From NCBI RefSeq assembly GCF_000346465.2, contig NC_034009.1:19611606-19675605 (forward strand): 64,000 bases of DNA, in the 5' to 3' direction. The stretch comes from Prunus persica (taxonomy: Eukaryota; Streptophyta; Magnoliopsida; Rosales; Rosaceae). This document shows positions 56,539-64,000 of this stretch, one piece after another. How positions within the stretch are numbered: the stretch's first letter is position 1; each line of letters starts with the position of its first letter. The position numbers were made by a program, and so were the translations under genes. Under the pieces are notes generated by a model. The model saw only the letters and a program-made list of their open reading frames with translations. It did not search any database and was not told the DNA's origin.

Positions 56539-58236
56539 TGACAGGACCCGCCCTGGATTCCTCAGAACCCGAGACGAATCTTGTGGAAATTCCAACATCA
56601 CACTGATGTTGGGCCCATTTACTAAAATTATATCCTATTTTCCGAAGTTAAGGAAAAGGGTACGAGATTTTTTGCCGAAATTTCGACTGTCTTCCCTGTA
56701 AATTGGCTTTCCCCAAAATTTCAACCTATTCAAAATTCACAATTTAATATCCACAACTGGCAACATGCACAAGTTAACCTTCAAGCAGTTTACAAACTAA
56801 GCCTCTGGCCTTTAACAATTCAAACTGAACCACCAACGAAGCTCTTAACTAGGCCTCTGCCCTTTAACAATTCAAACCAAACCACCAACGAAGCTCTTAA
56901 GTCCAAATAATGAGATTTAACAAAGCAAATAAAGAACTCGAATTAAGTTATGCATGCCCATCACAATTAACATAAAATAAATTCTCAATTTCCATCATAC
57001 GACGTTTAGCAACCCAACAGTAACACAAGTAGTTTAAGCACTCGGCCCCATATCCTAGATCAACATATACGAAATTGACAATGGTCCAACGGTTCAAGCA
57101 TATCAAACCCGGAAATCGCACAATAGGCGAAATCCGTTTGAGACTCAAACGATATTCATATTGAAATCCGAGCACACCTACGCACTAGTGACAATTAGGG
57201 AATGGCACTGGGATACAAACCCCTCTGCTACGTACCCCACGCACCGCCACATGTGTCGGAAGCGCGTGGGTATCCTAAGCGATAGCGGCTGCCGGAAAAA
57301 CTCAAAATTAAGGTCCTAGCTTCCTACCCTGGATGTAAAACCTCATTTGGAGACACTTTTGTTCTTGGCCCTACCTCGAAAAATGACCGGAAGTGGCCCG
57401 AATCTCATCCCGAAATCTGGCCAAATTTTGGGTTACAAATCGAGTTGCCTACGCTAGAAATTGATCAAATCCTATCCAACCATCAGCTAGAACACATTGA
57501 AAGGATAGAAAAGCATACCAAATTCGAAGAAACTGGTGGCCGGAGGTGTCCAAACGAGCTCTGCGAAATTTCGTCAAAAACTGTCCAAACAGCCCTATTT
57601 CGTGGCAGTTTCCGGCCACCACGATGGCGAATCGAGGCTGAGATGGCTGGGACTGGAAGAGGGAAGTGTGGTGGTTCTAACGAGACCGGTCTTGTTTGAA
57701 TTCATGGCCGGAGTTGGGAGAAATCACCATTTGAAGTTGGCTCGTCCAAAACTGCCCAAAGAGAAGAAATCTGAGTTTTAAAAAAACTGAACTTCAAAAT
57801 ATTTACGGTTATGTCACTGAATTTCTTTTGATCGCCATTTCTTCGTTACAACTCTAATTCGGGTCCACTACGTGTCCACGGACTCGTTTTGACGTGCTCT
57901 ACACAAAGATATAATCAGAAATTTCCAAATTCCTTCCCAAACTTAAAATGAACTTTTTGCCCCTTATAATATTAAATAATCTTTTAATTTCTCAAAAACC
58001 TTAATTAATTCAAATCATTTTATTTTAATGTTTATTTCAATTTATTTCCTCATTTAAATTTATTCTCTCTTACTTTAATTATTTTAACACTTTTTCAGAC
58101 CGGGATGTAACAATTTCACCAAAGTCTCCCCGATCAACAAGTCAACATGCAAACATATTAAAATATTCCGAGGTAACATTGTCTTTTTCTTTAATAATTT
58201 AGTATTTAATTATTAGTTTAGGACCGGGTCGTTATA
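56539..58236 (-). mobile_element. gypsy solo LTR (1.7 kb)
   Basis: Minus strand from TATAACGACCCGG (58236) to GGGTCCTGTCA (56539). Its start is nearly identical to that of the LTR ending at 45967. It is shorter because it lacks the ACGTGGC array and neighbouring sequence. Flanks ACAGT and GCGGT do not match well, so the target duplication is not confirmed. Confidence 0.78.
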
Positions 58237-58390
58237 GCGGTGGTTTCTGCGTGGCTCTCTCTTCACAAAATCATTGAAGCAGATTTCCTACTGAAATTTG
58301 TAACTTTGTAACAGATTTGGGTCATCTTACCAAATAATTGAAGTATTTTCTTATTGGAATTTTTAACTTTGTAATTGACAGGATCAGATT

Positions 58391-58804
58391 ACCCAAGAAG
58401 GTGATGACTGGTCCACTGTTACATTCTTTTTGTTCCAGTTATTACTGTGGAAGGGATTTGCGTTTTCTTTGCAAGTGAAAGAAAATGGAAAATTTGGTTC
58501 CAGGTAATGTGTAAAGGTTTTTTGCTAAAACAAGAAAAAAAAAGAAAATAATAAAATAATTTGGCTTCCGGCAATGTGTAGAATTCAATTCAAGGTTGCG
58601 GCCCTTTCCTTTGCAATTTGCAGGATTACCTTCAAATATTTATTTATAAAAAATATAAAAAAATAAAAAAAACGAAAATTCAATCTTAAATAGTTCCCGT
58701 CAACTAAAAATTCTTTGGCAACCAATCACAATCAACGTGGGTGGGAAAAACAATTGAAAAAAAGATTAAATAAAAAACTTTTAAGATGCGCAAAACACCC
58801 CTCC
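58391..58804 (-). repeat. TNL 3' flank, copy 2
   Basis: Matches 20101-20467 and, like it, directly follows a C-JID exon. Here it continues undisturbed to the right of the point where the CACTA truncation occurs in copy 1. Confidence 0.8.
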
Positions 58805-59512
58805 ACTGCTAATTGTTCATATTCTCCAGCACTTGATTGATTAGTCCGGACAAAATTGTCATGGCTCCGGGATGCAACATCAACCGGCCTGCGTCATGGC
58901 TCTGTTCTGCCTCATTATCAGTTCCCCCCCAAAATTCCAGATATTGTTCCACTGCTAATCGTTCACGTATAGTACAGTCCCTGAAAAATGCATCAACAAC
59001 TCCCCCTGAAAGATCCTGATTTGTTTCCAAATCATACAAATGAGGATCCGGATTATCCATATTTTCCTTCATGACTTTGTCCCACTCGACTCTAGATGAA
59101 CCTCTGTTTTCTTCACTCTCACAAAATCAACATCATCAGGTCTTACAAGAATCGATACGTGGTCACCGCCTTCCAAACAAAGCACATCGTTTGACAATTG
59201 TCCCTGCCAAAGATAATCGTCTTCAGGTGTATTGTAAGTTTTTACCGAGGCAAATGCTATCCAGGTGTGCAAAGCAGTTTGTTTGGTAAGATTTCTAACG
59301 ATAATGCCAATACGACCTTGAGAATCTTCAAGTTTTGGCTCGTCCGAAGAGTAAACGAAGCATATAGTCAACCCTTTTAAATCACAACCCATGATTCCTT
59401 GAGGAACTTCAAAAAAGGCGATATTGTCCACATGATTGACGAATTTGAACCACTTAGGAATATCATAAATTCCATTCAAATAAATTCCACCAAATCCGCA
59501 AGAAGTCCATCT
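58805..59512 (-). pseudogene. C-JID exon of a second TNL copy (module 3)
   Basis: Starts at acceptor CTGCAG with RWTSCGFGGIYL, then DIPKWFKFVNH, CDLKGLTICFVYSSDEPKLE, DDYLWQGQLSND and VRVKKTEVHLE. A five-base insertion near 59090, relative to the copy at 20.8 kb, shifts the frame, so the tail (KENMDNPDPHLYDLETNQD) lies in another frame ending at 58809. It lacks the 42-base duplication of the module 2 copy. Confidence 0.82.
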
Positions 59513-59586
59513 CTGCACACCAGAAGCAAGACATTCTTATACATGCATGCATAATCATTACATGGGCCGCATCTGCAGCTGTGACT

Positions 59587-59601
59587 CTGTGTGTGTGTGT
59601 A

Positions 59602-59645
<44 letters not shown>
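59587..59645. repeat. (GT)n(GA)n microsatellite at the LRR3 splice donor
   Basis: The minus-strand intron begins directly with (CT)n after exon CTACAG, as in the module 1 copy but longer. Confidence 0.85.
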
Positions 59646-59649
<4 letters not shown>

Positions 59650-60496
59650 AGGATGCTGTTCCTAAAATCGGCAGTCAGATTGGTACAGCCTTCCATATGA
59701 ATCCTTGTCATGGAGTTTAATGACTCATCCAAGCCTGGAACCTCAGTGAGTTTGAACGAATCACTGAGATACAACTCTCTCATATTCCACATTTTTGAAA
59801 AATCTGGAATTGTTTCCAATCCTGGGCAGTCACTTGCTTTCAGAACATACAAATTGGTTGGTAAATCTGGGATTCCACGAAGGTTTTCGCATGCATTTAC
59901 ACACAAGACTTTGAGCTTTGAAAGACCAGCGAGACTTGGTAGGCTACAAAAGTCATTGTCTCCAAGAAGCAGATCTTCTAAGGAAATTAGGCTACATAGA
60001 TCCTTAGGGATTGCATCCTCAGTTAAACTGCAGCCTGCATCCAAAGTTGAGATAACTCTATTAAAGAGTTTAAGCCATGTAACGAAAGGGGTAAAAGATG
60101 GAATTTCAAAATTCTCACCAGATAGAGATAAAATTCTCAACTTCTTCAATTTTACTATGGAAGATGGAATTTGTCTGATGGCTGTGCAATCCGCTTTCAG
60201 AGTTGTCAATGATACCATGTCCCCTAAGCCATTAGCCAAGTCTTCAAATCTTGAACAACCATTCAGTATAAGAGTTTCAATAGAATTGGATTTATAGAAA
60301 TTCGGTGGGAGATCCCTTAGCATTTCGCAGTCTTCAAAATTTACCAAAGAAAGTCTTTCAAGATGCTCGATGGATGAGTGGACCTTATACAAGCGCTTAC
60401 AACCTTTCAATATCAACATTTCAATATTTGGGAATTTTGAAAAGTCTAGTGGTTTTCTTATGTGATTATCATATTCGACATAATTTTGAGATGGGC
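59646..60496 (-). pseudogene. LRR exon of the second TNL copy, 5' end cut by a copia element
   Basis: Open frame from the junction at 60496: end of a C-JID tail (PSQNYVEYDNHIRKPL), then LRRs (DFSKFPNIEMLILKGC, IEHLERLSLVNFEDCEML, SRFEDLANGLGDMVSLTTLK, LLGDNDFCSLPSLAGLSKLK, MTRIHMEGCTNLTADFRNS) to the donor at 59646. The frame is intact across the position where the module 2 copy is shifted. The upstream exons (TIR, NB-ARC) are not in the window; they would lie beyond the copia and gypsy insertions, past 64000, if they survive. Confidence 0.85.
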
Positions 60497-60839
60497 TGTT
60501 AGAATTCTATGGTTGTTTTGTATATTTTAGAGAAATGGAGAATTTGCAGAGAAGAAGAGAAAAATGAGAAGAGACTGTTGCGTTGCATTTTCACAAATAG
60601 TTGGCTTACATAGTGTACTTGGTAGAGAAGAGAGAGGAGAGATTCTCCTCTAACAGAATTGCAGCTATCACCCTATGAGGTGTTTACACTTGTCATCCCA
60701 AAACTAAGCTAGAGAGAATCCACCTGGACTATGATCCAATGGTTCTAATTACATCACAAATAAAATAAACATAAAATGATTGTAATAGGGCTTGGTGACT
60801 TCAGCTTCAAGAAAGCAGCTGCAGGATTACATTCCAACA
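60497..60839 (-). repeat. copia 3' LTR
   Basis: Minus strand TGTTGGAATGTAATCC to AGAATTCTAACA, 343 bases. Shares blocks with the LTR at 22155 (GTGTAA..CCTCATAGGGTGATAG versus its CTTATAGGATGATAG). The pol stop codon lies inside it. Confidence 0.9.
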
Positions 60840-61404
60840 CTCCCTTCTAATCCTTTAGCTGATTTCACACCAAGTAGGCTTCTTAAACTAATGAAGCGAT
60901 CCTTAGGCAAAGCCTTGGTCAAAATATTTGCAATTTGATCTTCTGTCTTGCAGTAGATTAGCTCAATTTCTTTTGCTTGAATAGCTTCCCTGATGAAATG
61001 AAATTTTCGACTGATATGTCTAGTTTTCTGGTGATGAACTGGATTCCTTGCCATTGCAATAGCAGAAGTGTTATCACATAGGATTGGTGTACCTTCTACT
61101 TGTTCTTCACCAAAATCCTCAAGCACAAATCTTAGCCACTTAGCTTGTGAAGTTGCTTCTGCAGCACTCACATACTCAGCTTCTGCTGTGGACAAAGCCA
61201 TTGTGTTTTGCTTGATAGAAGCCCAAGAAAACATGCCTGAGCCTAGTGTGAAAGCATATCCTGAGGTGCTTCTCATATCATCCTCACTTCCTGCCCAATC
61301 ACTGTCACAATACCCTATTAGAGTAGTTATTTTCCCTTTCACAAACTCAATGCCAAAATCAAGTGTGCCCTGTATATATCTCAAAGTTCTTTTGGCAGTT
61401 CCCA
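60497..61404 (-). mobile_element. 3' end of a Ty1-copia element (RNase H plus LTR)
   Basis: RNase H region on the minus strand ([56 protein letters not shown], ending AKGLEGSVGM at 60827). The protein is very close to that of the element at 22155-27203, yet the LTR (60497-60839) is diverged. The polypurine tract GAAGGGAG precedes the LTR. The rest of the element is displaced by the gypsy LTR at 61405. Confidence 0.9.
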
Positions 61405-61668
61405 TGTAATGACCCAAACCTAAAATTCATATTTAATTAGTAATTTATTATGAGGAAAGACAATTTTGCCCTTGGAATAATTTATCAACGAAAAGTTGAC
61501 TTTTTGACTGAGAAGGAATTTGACAATTTCACATACACCGTTGCGTAAAGCACAACGAAATGAGTTCATACACACGAAGTGGGCTCGAATCGGAGATTTA
61601 ACGAAGAAAATACGGTTAAAATAACATGAGGGGCAAAATGATAATTTGAAAAATTAGATTTTAAACCC

Positions 61669-61764
<96 letters not shown>

Positions 61765-64000
61765 CCGTCGCTCGACCTCCTCCTCCGATTCATTTTTGTG
61801 ACGCCGTCGCCGCCACAGACCACCACCGGCCACGAGACCGGTCTTGTCCGAACCGTCATCTCCTCCTCTCCTCGTCCCACCCAGTTTCCGTCGCCGTCAG
61901 CCCCTCCAGCCGCTGAAAACTGCAGAAAACCGAGCGGGTGTGACCGGAATTTCACAGCCGTCGTTCTCCCTCATTTCTCAACCAAATCGGACGAGCCAGG
62001 TATGGATTTTGAACCTCTCGAGCTGTTCTAGCTGCCTGTTGGGTAGGAATTAATCGGTTCTCAGTGTAGATAATGGATTTTCGAACTGGAAATTCGGCCG
62101 GTTTTCGGCCTCCGTGTTCGGCCACTTCCGGTCAGTTTTTGGGGTAGGTCCAAGAACAAAAGTGGTTCCAAATATGGTGTTATACCTAGGGTAGGAGTTT
62201 GGAGCTGTGATTTTGAGATTTTCCGGCGATGCGTAATCGCTTTAAACACCCAGCGCTGCCGGCGCGTGCGGCGGCGTGTGGGTGAGGGTAGTTTAGTGGC
62301 ACTGTATCTTGATACGATCCTTAGGTTGTCACGAGCGTGTAGGAATTCACAGATCTCAATTTGGATACCGTTTGAGCCTCGAACGGATTTTCCATATTGT
62401 GCGATTTTCGGGTTCAATACTGTTGAGCCGTTGGATCGTAATCAATTTTAGATATGTTACTCTGGATAATTATAGAAACTTGTAGAATTCGACGGATCGT
62501 GAATCGGAGCCCCGGATACTCCGACATCGCGAACCCTAGGGCTAGGGTATAGAAATTATGCGATTACACGATCGTGATCAATCCGACCGTCCGATCGACA
62601 CCAATATCCTCGGGACATGTGTCCTAGATATAGTGGACCTTCTAGCGGCTTCCGGATCATATTGTGAGGTCATGGACCCGTGGGGTCCCGGGTTGATCTT
62701 TTTGGGACTTTAGCGCTTTTTGAGTCCCAAGATACCGCTAAACTATCTCACGTGAAAGGAAACCTTTTATGGGCATAGGGATAACTTTAAATTGACGCAC
62801 ATACTTTTAGGAGCCGGGGGTTAGGATTTTTAATTTAATACTATATTGTATTAATAGAATATTATGGTCATTGAATCAGGCACCCGGGCACCAATTGACC
62901 CGCAAGAGGGACCTTCAAGAGGTCTAGCGAGCTCGGACTACCAGTGAGTGGACTCTTTGTTTTAATAAATGAATTTAAGCAGTTCAGTTTCAATTATAAG
63001 CTGTTTTATGCTTTTAAATATTTTATTTTGCATGCTGCCGAGTGGATATAAGAAAAGAAATTCTAGTTAATTATCAGATAAATGACAGCAGAATTTTAAA
63101 GGTTACAGAAAGTTAATTATTCAACAGTTTTGCTTCAGAAACTTTATATTTTCTTAAACCACCTTGTACCCAGATATTAAATGTTGCCTTCGGATTGTAT
63201 TGGTTGCCTTCGGTTTAGTCAGCATGCTTGACAGTTGCCCTACGAGTTCCTTGGTACTCGAACTCGTGTGGAGCGAGTAATGCGAATAAAGGTAGACTAC
63301 GGTTTCCTGAATCCTGCGAGTTACGGCTCGGACTGACCTCGTGTCACTGAGACCTGCGAGTATGTGTCACCCATGGTGATGCAAGGAATTGACGGAGATA
63401 AAGAATTGACGGAAATAAGGGTACACCTAGGTGATAGTTTTAAACTGCTTTCAAAAGTGATGTTGACCATGAATATGATTGGTTTATATACAAGTATAAT
63501 TATATACGTGCATTGATTTCATAAATAAAGAAAAGAAGTTAGTTTGTATAACTGTTTTCACAGTGGGGTTAGTATGTTCATATGTTATTTTCTAAACTTT
63601 GTTTTGGGTCCACTCATCCTTTTTCATGTTTTGCGCCCCCAGGCAGTAGACGTGCACAAGAATCCACCACCGGGCCGTTGTCCATCTTCCGTGCCTTTCT
63701 TTTGATGTAGGATTTTTGTTTTGTAAAGGATTAACTCCTTTGTAAATTCTTAGTAGTTGCTCTGATGTTTTGCCCTAGACTGAGACTTGAACTGTTGGAA
63801 TGTATATATATGTATGCTGGCAGTTAGTTGTATATATATACTTATTTTGGCAGGTGTAAATGATTTGGTATTGAGCCAGTTACAAGGGAAACTCTGCCGG
63901 TTTTTCGGTAGACGTCAATCTTGTTATTTTATCATGTTTTGTATAGAAGGGCAAATGGGTCATTTGTGCCCGACATTCGCCAGGTGTCGGACACGCACAG
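61405..64000 (+). mobile_element. gypsy LTR inserted in the copia element, continuing past the window
   Basis: Starts TGTAATGACCCAAACC inside the copia codons for HMGTAK. Contents: a long CT microsatellite (61674-61764), AGGTATGG (61998-62005), the ACAAAAGTGG block (62155), and GACCTGCGAGT / CCTAGGTG motifs near 63350-63430. The last bases correspond to a point about 46 bases from the end of the LTR at 40225, so the LTR should end near position 64045. Whether this is a solo LTR or the 5' LTR of a full element cannot be seen. Confidence 0.82.
61674..61764. repeat. (CT)n microsatellite
   Basis: About 45 CT units with one interruption (CTCTCGCTCT), in the same LTR position as the other tracts. 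Confidence 0.92.

Noticed and set aside
1..64000. tRNA or rRNA genes
   Set aside because: No cloverleaf with intact A and B boxes or rRNA core was recognised by eye; TGGTATCAGAGCC-like sequences are primer-binding sites.

Overview
This is nuclear DNA from a dicot plant, most likely a woody rosid and plausibly Rosaceae (Prunus/Malus type). The reasons are a TIR-NB-ARC-LRR resistance gene with canonical plant introns, a CACTA and a Mutator-like transposon, and many nested LTR retrotransposons. The species call is inference. I saw no tRNA, rRNA, CRISPR or organellar genes.

Layout. 1-942: decayed repeats. 943-10054: a Mutator-like element with 730-bp terminal inverted repeats; a gypsy 3' end sits inside it, along with one unrecognised small gene but no visible transposase. 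10055-10910: a repeat block shared with 32.2 kb and 55.7-56.4 kb. 10911-20100: a CACTA element on the minus strand with a TnpA-like gene, arrays of GCGCGACGAA-type repeats, a piece of gypsy LTR and a dead tnp2 transposase; its right end is missing. 20101-31574 (minus): a TNL gene whose LRR-plus-C-JID module has been duplicated in tandem. A young Ty1-copia element (22155-27203) interrupts the exon that joins module 1 to module 2. 32608-39146 (minus): a young LTR element with no gag-pol but an antisense coiled-coil ORF. 39678-55024: an older copia element broken by gypsy LTRs, one of which is itself interrupted by another. 55.1-55.7 kb: a vacuolar-iron-transporter pseudogene. 56539-58236: a gypsy solo LTR. 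58391-60496 (minus): the last module of a second TNL copy. 60497-61404: the end of another copia element. 61405-64000: a further gypsy LTR that runs off the window.

How it fits together. This is a resistance-gene cluster expanded by duplication and then invaded by transposons. The TNL at 31.6-27.2 kb still reads through five exons as one open frame of about 1142 codons (TIR, NB-ARC, LRR, C-JID), with the stop codon supplied by the inserted copia LTR. Paralogous copies elsewhere in the window serve as internal empty sites, so several insertion points and losses can be read directly. Matching 5-bp target duplications fix the boundaries of five LTR insertions.

Most worth a second look: the in-frame fusion of a C-JID domain to a second LRR block, seen in two paralogous places; the gag-pol-less LTR element with an antisense ORF; the tandem ACGTGGC-bearing arrays in the gypsy LTRs; the LTR-derived leader upstream of the CACTA TnpA gene; and three TGG-to-TAG nonsense codons in tnp2.
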